Below are positions 46,445 through 59,100 of a stretch of 64,000 nucleotides of DNA, one piece after another. The stretch is from Gongronella butleri (Eukaryota > Mucoromycota > Mucoromycetes > Mucorales > Cunninghamellaceae). The stretch is taken from the NCBI GenBank assembly GCA_025201375.1, contig JAIWZP010000091.1:1-64000 (forward strand). The letters are read 5' to 3'. A program made the translations under genes and the position numbers. Under the pieces are notes generated by a model that saw nothing but the letters and a program-made list of their open reading frames with translations, was not told the DNA's origin and did not search any database. Each line of letters begins with the position of its first letter. Positions within the stretch are counted from its first letter, which is position 1.

Positions 46445-46716
46445 TTGGACAATGAAAAAAAGGGAAGGAAGGAAAAAAAAAAAAAGGCAATTGTGTGGGC
46501 AAGGCAACATCCATCACTGCGCTTTTGCCCTTTTTTCAATGACCTGGCTTCTGATTGGTCAGAATGCATTTGGGCCTTTTTTCTTCTTTCAAAAAGCCCT
46601 TGTTTTGCTCTCCCTTTTTTTTTTTTCTTCTTTTCTTTTACTCTTTTCTTTTACTCTTTTTCTCTTTCTTTTGCATCTTTTTTTTGCCTTTTTCTTTGTT
46701 TCTCCTCCTTATAGAC
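46445..46716. promoter_or_regulatory. shared divergent promoter, APSES and 4E-T-like genes
   Basis: The 272 bp lie between two divergent start codons. It has CT-rich leaders on both sides (46,617-46,700 on the plus strand) and a central CTTCTGATTGGTCAG, which contains an ATTGG (CCAAT-type) word. There is no clear TATA. Confidence 0.5.
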
Positions 46717-49221
46717 ATGTCTACAGAACCCCCACGCACCACGATACGCTACTCACGAGACGTCTTTGTCGCTCTGTACAATAGCCCCTTGGTTGCAAAG
46801 CCAGAGGCAATGCCGGCCCTCGAAAAATGGTTTGGGTACGTCCGTTTCCGCCCTTTTTGCCTTGTCATGGCCGCCTTGCTCATCCTGTCCATTTCTTTTT
46901 TCCACACTCACTCTTAGTGAGGAAGCTGGATCTCCTGCCATCGCCAAGATTCTTCTCAACTCTAGCATATGGTCTCAGCCGCAAGGTAAGGAATCTTTTT
47001 TTTTTTTTTTTTTTTGGCCCTGCGTCATTTCGCTGCCGTTTCTTACCCCCTTTTTCGTCATAGATGTGCCATTGAATGGCAAGTCCAATGCGAGGTCGTC
47101 GCCCATTGTCCCCCGCTCAAGATTGGTAAGAGCCACATTGTGATTTGGGCAGTCAATTGGAGCGAAAAGGGAAAAAAGTGGCATGAATGGCTTCAATGGC
47201 ACTGCATGGCTTTTTTTTTTTGTTGGTTGCTGTCAATGGGCTCGCTGTGACAGGCGGGCAAAGCGGATTGGAGGGCTGATTTTCCTTTCCCCACTTTTTT
47301 TTTTTCTATTCAGATGGACGATCGATCGCACAAACGCATGGACCGGACGTATCAAAACAAGAACGGCAACAATCACAACAACAACAACAACAATGGCCAC
47401 GGAGGCGTCCCCATCAACGCCAATGGCCCCGGCACAAGACGCTATTCCGATCGAAATCAGCCGAAAAGTAAGATTTTTGCATTTTTTTTTTTTTGCCTTT
47501 TTTTCGTCGACACGCGGCTGATCGTTCTGTTTGTTGCGCCGCTAGATTATCGACAAGGCAACAGCAGCAACAGCAATCATGGTCGAGGGCCGCCTGGCAC
47601 GGCGGACGACGCTGTACCTGATTGGATGGACGACAGCGATTTCAAAACGAATGATATGCGCGATCTGGAGGCATGGAAATCGTCCATGCGCCAAAAGGAA
47701 GCTCAATTAGAAAAAGGTAACTTTGTCAATTGGGAGAAATGTCGTCATGACTCAACATTTGTCTATTCTTTTTCTTTTTTTGCGCATTGCAGGCGGGCAA
47801 GATACCCCACGTGAGGACAAGCCGGTGAACAAGATTGACCAGCTGTTTGGCAACATGGACATTAGCTCGTCCCTCTTTGATACCTCGTTGCCGGACACGT
47901 CCAAGCGATCTTCGCGCTTTGCTCGCTTTTTCAAGGAACCCACGCCGCCTCCTGGCGACCAGCGGTCTCCATTGCACCGTCCGCAAGAGGCGCAGCAGCA
48001 GCAGCCATTGCAACAGCAACAGCAGCAGCACGATACGACAAAGTCCATCTCGGTCAGCGACCTCTTCCAGCAGCCGCAAACCACACCGGATTCCACCGCC
48101 GCCACGTCCTCGCCCGCCGCAAACAAACGCGTCTTTTCCGAGGAGGAGCTCCTCCAGTCGTTTGCCAAGCCGCGCGCGCAAGGCCCACCCGCCAATGGCC
48201 CAGCGATTGCCGCCCCCATGCCAATGGATGCGAACAATGGCGCGTCGCCAGCCTCGGACGCGTCTTCCTCGTCCATGGGCTTCAACAAGGTCCTGCAGAT
48301 TCTGTCCCAACCAAAGGTATCGTTATTTGGGAGGTTGGAGGGGGGAAAAGTGAAAAAAGTGAAAAAAAAATGAAAAAAAAGAGACTAATTTTTTCTTTTT
48401 TCAAAAACTAGCCACAGGTGGACACGCCGGGCAGCGCGCAATCGTCGCCGTCGCCGGCAGCATCGTTGGCGCGCAGCACGCCGCCCAATAGCACTCCATT
48501 GGCCCATTTGGAGGAGCCTTTTGTGCGCGGGGCGTCGCCATCGTCGCGCCAGTTCCCCATGGCCCAGCCAATGCCTTTGCAACCTATGCAACAAATGCAG
48601 CCCATGCAGCCCATACAGTCCATGCAGCCAATGCAATCCATGTCGCCGTCATCGTCATCGCCACAAGAGTCGCCGCGTCAGAGACAGTCAATGGACGTGT
48701 CACCGCTTGCCAAGCACAAATTCGGCAATTTGCCAACCTCTGTCTTGCGCCAAATGAGTGCACGCGACAAGCGCGCATCGCCCACGAAACCATCGCCCGT
48801 GCTCAAGCAGACTCACTTTAACAAGACCATTGCCGATCCGGCCATGCTCAATGCGTCTTCCATGCCCAATGCCACGGCCAATGCCAATGTCACGGCTGCA
48901 ACGCCTATGGACGCGTCGTCGTTCTTGCCCCACATGCACCAGCAGCAACAACACCGCCCGCCACACGGCCCTTACCCGCCTCCCATGATGGGCATCCCAC
49001 CAATGATGCACCAGCGCCCAAACATGCCGCCAATGCCGCCAATGCAGCCTCCATTCATGCCAATGCATCCGCATCCAAATGCATTCCCGCCCGTCCACAC
49101 TCCATCACACCCAAATGCTTCCATGATGCCCCCACCGCCTTTTATGATGCAGCAACAACAGCAACAACAACAGCAGCAACGAGATCAATCCGCCGCGAAT
49201 CCATGGCCACAGCATCAGTAG
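46717..49221 (+). CDS. eIF4E-transporter (4E-T)-like translational regulator
   Basis: This is a probable cap-complex and P-body scaffold that binds eIF4E and represses translation. Seven exons (46717-46835, 46918-46985, 47064-47125, 47314-47467, 47546-47716, 47793-48316, 48412-49221) keep phase and give 635 aa. The N-terminus has IRYSRDVFVALYNSPLV, which corresponds to the 4E-T eIF4E-binding segment, but with Phe where the YxxxxL-phi consensus has Leu. NKIDQLFGNMDISSSLFD and SKRSSRFARFF follow, the latter typical of the family. The long C-terminus is Gln/Pro/Met-rich and disordered, with Met-Gln-Pro repeats (48,592-48,645) and a final poly-Q. Family recognition rests on the N-terminal motif plus the SRFARFF element. 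Confidence 0.75.
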
Positions 49222-49357
49222 CCTTTCTCCCTCCTTTTTCCTTTTTTTTCCCTTTCTAAAAAAAAAGAATCCAATTGGCTTTTTTTTTTCTTTTATTTTT
49301 TTCTTTTTCTTTTTTTTCTTTTGTTCTTCTTCTAAATTGGGTGAGAGAGGGATTGGT

Positions 49358-50126
49358 CTAGATGGGTGTAAATGCCACGGTGCAAATCTTGGAGCCCGTG
49401 TGCCCGCCAAAGGAGAAAACGGGGTACTTGACGTGTGAGTGGTATTTAAAGTGGGGGCCAAAGTGCTTGATCAGCTCGTCCATGGTCCAATTGCAGCTGG
49501 TGATGAGGAATTTGCCATCGTCGCGCATCAATTGCCTTGCGGCGCTCACATACGTGTCGCGCGGGCCGGCGCGCCCTTGTTCCTGGGCTTCTTGCTGCGC
49601 GGGATCGAGCGAAATCGCGTCAAATGTGCCCTTGTCCAGCACAAGGCCGAATTTCTTGCCGTCGGGTCGCCATGCCGTCTTGTCTTCGTTGTCATCCAAG
49701 AAATTCGCGGCCGCGTAGACAATCTCGCCATGGTCGCGGTCCTGCGCCACCGCCTGCGCGAGCTTGATCGCCGACGGCGAGTAATCGATGCCCGTCAGAT
49801 CCTTCATGCCCTCGTCCGCAAGACCAAGCAGCAAATGGCCATTGCCACACCCAAGATCAAGCACCGCCGTCGACGATGTCACATCGTCTTGCGACAACAC
49901 CCAGTCCACCATGCGCTCCGCGCTGTCCTCGCCAAACCACACCTCACCAATGTCCCCAAGCTCGGAAAAGTTGGTGTTTTCCCGGTCGTAAACCTGATCC
50001 CAGCTGTTTGAAAAAAAGAAAAAAAGCCTGAATACCACGTGCGCATAAATAAAACACACGAAAAAAATCTTACTATGCCTTGGTGCCAAGCGCAGACGCT
50101 TCAAAGTCGGACGGTGGAGACGACAT
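49358..50126 (-). CDS. EFM4: protein-lysine N-methyltransferase (EFM4/METTL10 family)
   Basis: This SAM-dependent enzyme methylates a lysine in translation elongation factor eEF1A in yeast and animals, and is cytosolic. Two exons (50126-50074, 50003-49358) give 232 aa. The start is MSSPPSDFEASALGTKA, then WDQVYDRENTNF and GEVWFGEDS, the conserved family entry. The SAM site is VLDLGCGNGHLLLGLA, followed by GIDYSPSAI and, after a loop, FGLVLDKGTFDAISL (the LDKGTFDA motif). It ends in FSFGGHTGSKICTVAF, also conserved in the family. The intron after codon 17 is 70 nt. Confidence 0.92.
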
Positions 50127-52020
50127 GACAAAAGAAAAAGCAAGTAAAAAAAAAAAGAGGCAAAAGAGGTCTGTCCAAACATCTTTTCTCGATGTTTTCA
50201 AAAAATGCAATCCCCGCACAAAAAAAAGTCCGCTTGTGTCACCCCCTGATTCCATTCATGCAAAAGCTCGCGCTCTGCCAGCATGAACGACAGACTATTG
50301 ACGAAAGAAGGCTTAAACCAATGATGGCACATGCCAAAAAAGACATCGTATTGCTTTTGTTTTTGTACTTTGAAGAGAACCCCGTCCCCCAAAAGCGCGT
50401 TGGCGCCAGTTTTCATGGTGTGCTGAATCCTTGCCCGAGTTCTCGATCAAAAGGTGCTTGACGCGTCGGTGGTGGCAATAGCAAAGAAAATAAACATGAC
50501 AGCAGCATTGAAAAAGACGCCAAATTGAATCAAACGAGCGAATTCCGGCATCCCAAGTAAAAAGTCGAAATAAAGAACGACGCGACGCGATGGGCACAGA
50601 AATCCACCTTTCCACGTGTTGCTACGTTTGTCAAAAGATGGAGCACAACGGGCAAAAATTTCAAAAATCGCGACATTTTCAAAGGGTCCAGTGGCCAATT
50701 TGAAATTGGATCCTCGCATTGCGGCGCCATTCAACCACGGGTATATCATCCTCCATTCACCGATAAAAATGCAATAAAAACCAGGAGTCCATTGGCCAAT
50801 CTGGCGCAAGGCAATCAGTTTTGTTTGTGGCTAGGGTTTCGACACAAGACCATTTCCACGAGGATTGACCACAGCGTCTTGAAAACCATATCATTAAAAA
50901 AAGCACAATCTTGCGGCATACGTAGACGTTGATGATTGCAAAAAGAAAATGCTTTTAAGCAGAATTGACTTGATATTAAAGATATAAAAACGCTTGGGCG
51001 CGTGATGTATCGCGATTCTGCGGCGGATCCCGTTTCTTTTTCTCATCAAAAAAATGCACATCGAGCATTGCTTTCTGGAAGACGCGTTGACGCGGTTCCA
51101 AGGGCGCGTTGTCCTGGAGCAATTGGCATAAAAAACCCAATCCCTCAATGTTCGTATTTTATTGAGCAATTTTGATTCCCCACAGATTTGTAGGCGCATC
51201 CCTCACGTGCTAAGACCCAAAAGATTCCTTTTTTTTTTGGGCTGCCTTGACAATACGTCTGTACAAAAAAAACAAAAATCCCAACATTTACGCGCCAATG
51301 GTGGTACAGACGCCGCCAATGGTGTGCTTCGTGCTGCCAGTGTCACTTTTGTGCACTTTCACGGGACAATCAATGGACCGATCTGCTTTGAAATGCCGCG
51401 CATATGCACAGGGCATCCTTTTGGGCAATTAAGAACAGAAAGAGCCGTCAAAGGCTTCACAACAAAAGACAAAGTAAAGTGATCATCCATGGATACATGG
51501 TATCCATAATCGATGCGCGGAATCCATTCATGGGTATAAAAAAAAGGCACACGTCATAAAAAAAAAAAAAGAAAAAGAAAAAAGAGAAAGAGAAAAAGCG
51601 AGAAAAACGAGAAACAAGGCATAAAACAGCTGACCCGTGACTTTTTGAGTCATTCTTTGAGCGACAGGGAACAGCAATGGGGTGCAAAAGCTGGAGACAA
51701 AGGGTGTGCGTCTTTTCTGGTTTTTTTTTTGACGCTCTTTGGTCGTGTACGAGGTAATCAACGGCAGCCACTGGCCACTGGTTCGTGCATCTGCAAGGCA
51801 AGGGGCCCGGTAAGTGGTCAAGAATTAGTCGGAGCGGCCGATTCCGGGATGACGCGATTGGCTTTGCGGAACAAGGCAGTCCCAGAGGATTCTCCGGCAA
51901 GGGGGTGGTTGTAGGAGTAAATATAGAAGGAGGGGCCTAAAAAAAAACTTTTTTTTTCTTTTTCTTTTTTCTTCCTCTTTCCCCTCTCTTTTCCTCTTTG
52001 TTCTCAAAAGTAGACAAATC
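50127..52020. other. gene-poor interval with R3 repeat
   Basis: No gene is supportable in 1.9 kb. Bases 50,580-50,830 are an R3 repeat copy (separate entry). The last 80 bp are the CT-rich leader of the phosphate carrier, with a weak AAATATAG element near 51,919. Confidence 0.5.
50580..50830 (-). repeat. interspersed repeat R3, uninterrupted copy
   Basis: This contains GGGTCCAGTGGCCAATTTGA, then CATTCAACCAC and GCAATAAAAACCAGGAGTCC. The first part resembles the left flank of the KDZ element (2404-2430) and the second its right flank (9813-9905), so this copy approximates the unoccupied site. The reverse complement also aligns with R2 (39,377-39,420). Confidence 0.65.
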
Positions 52021-53372
52021 ATGTCGTCGCAAAAGTTCACTATTCCCTCCGCCGCTGATGAGGCCCCCACCGGTGCTGCCTTGTACGCCCGCTTCGCCTT
52101 GGCCGGTGCCTTGTGCTGCTCCATCACCCACGGTGCCATGACCCCCGTTGACGTCGTCAAGACGCGCATTCAGCTTAGCCCCGAGATTTACAACAAGGGC
52201 ATGATTGCTGGCTTCCGTCAGGTCGCCTCTGCCGAGGGTGCCGGTGCTCTGCTCACTGGTTTCGGCCCCACCGCTGCCGGTAAGAAATAGGATTCCCCTT
52301 CCCTCCTTTCATCCGGATCATCCCTTGCCCTTTTGTGTGCAACCCAGGGGTTCAATTCTTTAAAAAGAGGGTCAATGGCATGGCATCTCACAATTTCTGG
52401 TTTTTTTCCTTTTTTTACGCAGGTTACTTCTTGCAGGGTGCTTTCAAGTTCGGTGGTTACGAATTCTGGAAGAAGACCTTCATCGACGCCATCGGTATCG
52501 AAAAGGCCTCCGAGAACCGCACCGCCATCTACCTTGGTTCGTCCGCCATTGCCGAATTCTTCGCTGATGTCGCTCTCTGCCCCTTGGAAGCCACCCGTAT
52601 CCGTCTCGTCTCGCAGCCTGACTTTGCTGGCGGTCTCCTCTCTGGCTTCACTCGCATCCTGAAGGAGGAGGGTGCCATCAAGGGCTTCTACTCTGGTAAA
52701 AATAGAAAAAAAAAAGATGTTTGGGGTGACTATTCGATGTGTTGACAGGTTTCGCTCACTCTTTTTCTTTTTTTTTTTTCTCGATAGGCTTTGGCCCCAT
52801 CTTGTTCAAGCAAGTTCCCTACACCATGGCCAAGTTCGTCGTGTACGAATTGGCTGCTGAGAAGATCATCAACGCCATTGGCAAGCCCAAGGATGAGCTC
52901 GCCCCCGCCACCATCACCCAAGTCAACCTTGGCGCTGGTATCATCGCTGGTACTGCCGCTGCCATCATCTCGTAAGATTTTTTTTTAAAAAAAGGAAATT
53001 GGCGGCAGAAAACAGGAGAGCAAAGCGCTAAATTTCCCATTTTGCTTCTAGTCAACCCGCCGATACCTTGCTCTCCAAGATCAACAAGTCCAAGGGTGCT
53101 GAGGGTCAATCCGTCACCTCCCGCCTCGTCCAAATGGCCGGTCAGCTCGGTGCCAAGGGTCTCTTCCTCGGCGTAAGAATGAAAACAAAAACAAAATTAG
53201 CAAATGCACGCAAATCATCCAGATGACATGGTGTGACTGACCCTTTTCTTTTTTTCTTTAGCTTGGTCCCCGTATTGTCATGGTCGCCACCCTCACTGCT
53301 GGTCAATTCGCCATCTACGGTGACATCAAGCGTGTCTTGGGTGCCACCAACGGTGTTGAAATCGCCAAATAG
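52021..53372 (+). CDS. MIR1: mitochondrial phosphate carrier
   Basis: This protein imports phosphate into the mitochondrial matrix for ATP synthesis. Five exons (52021-52279, 52423-52695, 52788-52971, 53052-53172, 53262-53372) keep phase and give 315 aa, the usual length. Three mitochondrial-carrier repeats are marked by PVDVVKTR (about 42), PLEATRIR and PADTLLSKI. The opening [18 protein letters not shown] and [17 protein letters not shown] are diagnostic for phosphate carriers. Codon use is strongly C-ending, as expected for a highly expressed gene. Confidence 0.97.
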
Positions 53373-53890
53373 ACGCGTCACTGTAGAACCCCCCCTTCAT
53401 GATTATTATAGAACTTTTGAAAAAGAGAACAATAAAGAGACTCTTTGTGCGAACAGATGTGATGTTTTCAGCATTTCAGGACGATATGGGTGAAAAAGCA
53501 AGCATGAACCTCTTTTTGCACGTTTTGTAGTGTGTAAGCTCTCGAAACAAAACCAAGCATCCAAATCTCCTGAATGACATTAAGCGCACACACAAGAAAG
53601 AAGGCATGGCAAAAAGCAGGAGTCAAAAAAAAAAAAAAAGAATTGCTACGATTGTAAGCATTTTCTAAAACAGAGACCATGATTTTAGGCATGCCATGAT
53701 GACACGAGACTAAAATTTATTTTTTTATTGATTTCGTGCGATACACAATGTTCGTTTGGGTGTGCAAGGTAGAAGACACGTCCTTTGAGAATGGGAGGGA
53801 AGGAAAAAGGCGAGGTATGTGGAGAAAAGGGCAAAATACGCAAAAAATAGGCAAGTTGATCTAATGCGGCTCGCGATTCTTTTTTGGTTC
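53373..53890. other. intergenic, convergent gene ends
   Basis: This holds the phosphate carrier 3' end (CAATAAAG near 53,430) and the 3' side of the OS-9 gene. There is no gene. Confidence 0.5.
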
Positions 53891-55651
53891 TCATGGTTGT
53901 TGCTGCGGCTGCGGCGCTTTTGCGTAATAATTCTTTTCGTAGGCTTTTTTGTTCTGTTGCTGGTGATGTTCCTTTTCGGATGTCGATGCTGTCGATGCTG
54001 TCGATGCGTGTTTTGAGTCGCTTCGTCCGTCGTGGAATTGGGCGGTCTTTGCACGCTTTGCGGCCTGCTGGGCGCCAGGCATCAGCTGCTGCAAAAGGGC
54101 CTGGACTTCGGCGGACGCCGCCTGCGACGAGCGACCCAGCATTTGGCCAGCCTGATCGACAAAGTAAATCTGGGTGTCCAGCATGGCCTGTTGTTGCTGT
54201 TCCTGGGTCTTTTGCTGTTGTTGGCGGTCTAGCTGTTCCTGGAGCTTGGCAACCTGCTTTGTCAGGCGCTGCACAACCTCCGAAAGGGGCTCGTTTTCGT
54301 TGTACACAATGTCATCGTCCTTTTGGCTCTCTTCCTTTGCTGCTTTAGTCTCTTGCGCGGGTTCTTTTGCTTTTTCCGGCTGTTGCTGCGGCACCGCTTC
54401 GTCCTTTGGCAATGGTGTTTTAGTGTCCTTTTGGTCCGTCGGTGGTTGCTGGTGTTCTACAATTGGCGCGTCGTCGTCGTCTTTTTTGGGTGGTGCAGGG
54501 TGTTGGTCCAGCAGCCAGTGTTCTGGCACGATTGGATTGCATTCGATGGTGTGTGCATCATCCTCGTTTTTGTCCGAGAGGAGCTGGTCGTCGCAGAGGC
54601 GCGGTGTGGAGATGGTCATCAGGTAATGGCACGTAGACACCTCTTCAAAGGTAGCGATAAAGTCCTTTGATTGGCGATCGCATTGGTATTGGATGTCGAT
54701 GGTGCGCGGCTGCTGCGTGATGTCACACAGAGTGCCGTCGCGCCATCGCTGCACGAGCAATCGCTTGTCGCCCACTTGCCGCAAGTGCGTGCTCACCGTC
54801 GCCTTTGCTGGAGACTCGTTTTCGTTTTCCGCGCCCTTTTCAATAAACGGATTGAGCGAATTGCCATACAGGATCCCGTGCTTGTCAACGGGCGCAACGA
54901 GCGTCACAGCCGCCTGCTGCCGGTCCGCCTGCTGCTCGTAATGGCCCAAAATGTACGACGTTCGCGGATCCACCACGTATTTGTCATTCATGTCTGTTTT
55001 CATCGGATCAATGTGGAATTGACGCACATGCTTGCGGTGACAGTACTCGTATGTCCAGTAGCCATGTGTCTAACAAATAAAAAACGACGCATCGTGAGCG
55101 TGTTTTATCCATTTTCCACATTTTTCCCCGCTTTTTGTGGCATTTTCTATTCTATTCTCTTTCCCACTCCCTTTTTTACCTGTAAATAGAGGCATTGACT
55201 GTCCAGAGGCTTGAGCAAGTCAAGGCCACGCTCAATGGTGCTTTGGAGGTCCTGTTGCGTCGGATTTGGCGGTTTTTTCTGTTCACGCGCCGGCGACGAC
55301 TTTGGCAGCGCGGGGATGGTGCAGAGAAAAGGCTGTCCGGACGCGGTCATCATGGTCACCTGGTTGCTAGCGTCCTTTTCATGGTGTTTCCAGTGTGAGT
55401 CGATGGTCAACTAGTTGTTTTAAAGCAAAAAAAATGCGAATTGTATAAGAAAAGGGCCATTTTTCAAAGAGGCACAACCATGAGGTGGGGTAAGGTGGGT
55501 GTCTTTTTTTTTTTATTACCGCTTGCGACTCTGGTATCTTGTTTTCCGTGAGCTCGAGCCTGTATCTTGGGTGTGCAAGAAAGTCCTCATAGACAAAGGA
55601 CGACGCCTGGCTGCCGCCAAGCAGCAGCAGGGCCAGCGATATAGAAAGCAT
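53891..55651 (-). CDS. YOS9: ER lectin OS-9/Yos9 (ER-associated degradation)
   Basis: This lumenal lectin recognises trimmed mannose on misfolded glycoproteins and hands them to the HRD1 ubiquitin ligase. Three exons (55651-55520, 55410-55180, 55069-53891) give 513 aa. The signal peptide (MLSISLALLLLGGSQA) is followed by YEDFLAHPRYRLEL. The MRH domain holds YLQTHGYWTYEYCHRKHVRQ (across intron 2), the W-R-D-G-T-L-CD turn, and EVSTCHYLMTISTPRLC. These carry the paired Trp, the Tyr/Arg sugar ligands and the disulfide cysteines of the family. The last 200 residues are Lys/Glu/Gln-rich, coiled-coil and disordered, ending QPQQQP. There is no HDEL-type retention signal, unlike yeast Yos9. Confidence 0.92.
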
Positions 55652-56139
55652 AGTAGACGCTTTTTTTGTGCAAGCGAGGGAAAAAAAGAGAGAGACAAAG
55701 GACAAATGAGAGCCAACGACGTGTGGAGCTGGTCTTTTTTTTTTTTGAGTTTCAGTCCCGCCACCTGCATTTTTGCCTACAGTATTGATGAGCGTGCCAA
55801 AATGGCGGTCGCATGCCACTGCTGTAGTACATCACCAGGTTCAAAAAATAAATTCAATAAAATGGATTATTTTTGTGGCTTTTGTCCTCATTTTGTTCAC
55901 CACTGCAATGATTGATTACGCATAAAATGGATTTGTGGGGGCAAAAGGAGCAAGGACACTGCGAGCCAAAGGGGCGAGGCGCAAGGCGGTGTTTGAAAAT
56001 GCGCTTGAGAGCACAAACGCGCGCACTCCGTCCCTTTTGTTTCTCGATTCGTTGTTTTTCTATTTCTTTTTTTTTTTCTTTCTCCCTTTTTTTCTTTTCC
56101 TTTCTCTTGTTTTACTGCCAGTCCACGCTCCTTTGCACT
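55652..56139. promoter_or_regulatory. shared divergent promoter, OS-9 and HIRA genes
   Basis: The 488 bp lie between divergent start codons, with CT-rich leaders near 56,035-56,118 (plus strand) and 55,690-55,740 (minus strand). AATAAAATGG and similar AT words lie near the middle. No TATA or recognisable stress element was found. Confidence 0.4.
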
Positions 56140-59100
56140 ATGATCATATTCAAGCCCGACTGGATCGTCCATGGAGGCAAGCTGGTGTCTGAAGCGGCGC
56201 GTTGCCTCGGGTCGATCCCTTGTTCCCTGTAGCTAATGTTGCTTTTTATCTTTTTTTTTTTTTTTCATAGAGACTTCGCAGCAAAAGGGCAAACAATGTA
56301 TCTATTCGCTCGACGTGCACCCAGATGGCAAACGTCTTGCGACTGGTGGCATTGGTAAGACGCGTCATGGAGCTCGCGTTGCTTGGTTTGACCCTTTTTT
56401 TTATATTTTTGGCCACGTAGACACGACAGTCAAGGTGTGGAATACGGACCCAATCTACGACGAGAAGGCTGAGGCGGATCCCCAGTGCCATCGTCTTCTC
56501 TGCACTATGACGCTACACAATGGTAAAAAACAAAAAAGTGGCTTGAATTGGACGAAAAAAGAGAAAAAGAGAAAAAGGCGCGCGCGCAAAAAAAAAAAGA
56601 GAACGTGCTCATGCTTTTTTTGATTTCTAGGCGCGGTGCTGTGCGTGAGATGGTCCAAGGATGGCCGCTACCTTGCGTCGAGCTCGGACAACGATAATGT
56701 GGTGATTATTTGGGAATTGGACCGAGATGCGAGCAGTGGCGCTGTGTTTGGCAGCACGGACGTGAATCATGAGACATGGCGCGCTGTAAAGTACCTGCGC
56801 GGCCACGCATCCGACGTCCAAGACCTGTCATGGTCCTACAACAACCAATATTTGGCCTCGTGTGGTGTCGACGGCTTCATCATCATCTGGGATGCGCGCA
56901 CCTTTGGTGAGTTTGAAAAAAAAAATAGAGGAAATTGGGCCACTCACTCCTCCATTTCGTGCGAATTAGAGCAAATCCACAAGATCAATCAGCACACTGG
57001 GTTTGTCAAAGGCATTACATGGGATCCCGTCAGCAAATACCTGGCATCACAGGTAGAAATCGAGACAAAAAGCAAAAAAGGGACAACATTGACTTTTTTT
57101 TTTAAAAAAAAAATAGTCGGACGACAAACGCGTCAAGATTTGGCGTACATCGGACTGGCAGGAGGAGGCGCAGATCGAGGAGCCGTTCCACAATGCGCCT
57201 GGCGTGACGTTCTTCCGGCGTCTCAGCTGGTCACCCGAAGGCAGCCACATTGCCGCCGCCAATGCTGTCAATGGCAATCAATGCGTCGCCGCCATTATCA
57301 ATCGTGACAATTGGGACTCGGACATCTCGCTCGTCGGCCACACGCTGCCTGTCGAGGTCACCGTAAGCAAAAAAAAAATAATTTTTTATCAAAACAAAGC
57401 GCGTCTTTTTTATTTATTCTCTTTTTTTCAGTCATTCAACCCCAAAATGTTTTATTTACGTACCGAGCGACGCAAAGGATCCATGAGCGGCGAGGACGAC
57501 GCCAGCGCGAGCGAAGCGACGGCGCTGACCAACGGCAAGGACAAGGTGGACAGCGACAAGATGGATGCGGACCCTGAACCAGAGATTGTCGACGTTTGCG
57601 CATTGGGTGGCCAGGATCGCAATGTGTCCATCTGGGTGACGTGCCGCTCGAGGCCCTTGTGTGTTGCCCATGACCTCTTTAGCAACAATGTCTATGACCT
57701 GGCATGGTAATTTTTCTAGTTTTAAGCTGAAAACAGGCTCACCTACCGATTTTTTTTTTTACAGGTCGCCGTCCGGCCATGAGCTTTTTGCTTGTTCTCA
57801 AGATGGGACTGTTGCGTGCTTGCAATTGGAGAAAGAATTGGGCCCGCCTGTGCCGCAAGATGAAGTGGTACGGCTTGGAAAATGAGAATGGAGAAAAAAA
57901 AAAAAAGCGTCGCTGACAGGCTGACTCTCTCTTCTATTGCACTTTTTGATTAGTTTCGACGACTAGAACAGTATGGGTATGGGCGCAAACACGCCATGTT
58001 ACCCGAGACGCCTTCGCAGCTTGACCTTGAGAACCAATTGACCAAGGACGTCAAGTCGACGGCGGCATTGCCGCGACTCGAGAGTCTGATGAGTGGATCG
58101 CAGCGTGAGATCAGCATTGGCAGCAGCAGCAGCAGCATCAATGGCAGTGGCGCAGCCAATCCGATTGAAATCAAGGAGAAATCGCCGTCAATGGATGTGG
58201 ATGTGGAGCCTGTGCGCGGTTCGCAGCAATTTTCTTCTTCATCCAGCACCAACACAGCCAGCACGACGGCCCAGGAGCAAAAAGTGACCATCACAAAGAG
58301 CGGCAAACGCCGCATCCAGCCGGTTGCCGTGGTTTCTTCACACCGACCATCGCTTTCCAACACATCGTTGTCTTTTGCATCAGCCGGCGCCGCCAACCAT
58401 CTTCACACGGGGTCGTTGCCGGGAGCAAGTGGTTCGGGGTCGATGCATGCGCCATTGTCCTCGGCGGCGCGTCGTTCTGCCCTAGAAACAATCGATTATG
58501 CGCAACCTACATTGGATGGCAAGGGCATCCCATCGCTTGCACGCGGAAATAAGCGCACGGCTCGTGACACCGACGACGTGGACAACGACGACGATCCAAT
58601 GGCTCTGCATGGCCCTGGCCCCGCTCGGCGCCGGCCAAAATGGATAGACAATGCCGTCCCGCCACCCATCACTGCGCAAATCCACCTCGGAATACCCAAA
58701 GTCAAGTCAAATCTGCTGCATCGCATCCAAGGCAAACACACCGCCGTCATGGAATGCCAAAACCTCACCACAGGTAAAAAGTCCAATTGAGAAATGGGGG
58801 GAGGGAATCAGGAAAATCTCACGATTCCCCCTTTTTTTATTTTTATTTTTGCTGTTTTTTGCATTCTTAGAACCCGAGTGTACCAAGCTGCTACTCAGCA
58901 AAGACGGCCAGGAGGTCTGGACCGACTATTTACCGCACGCCATTATGCTCATGACCGGCAATCTCCGATTTTACGCCGTTGCATGCGAGGACGCGTCTCT
59001 TGTTGTGTATTCGCCCAGTGGCCGGCGGTATGAAAGCATACAGAGAGAGGGGAACAACAAGGGAGAGAAAGTCCAAGAAAGAAAAAAAAAAGAGAGAGAG

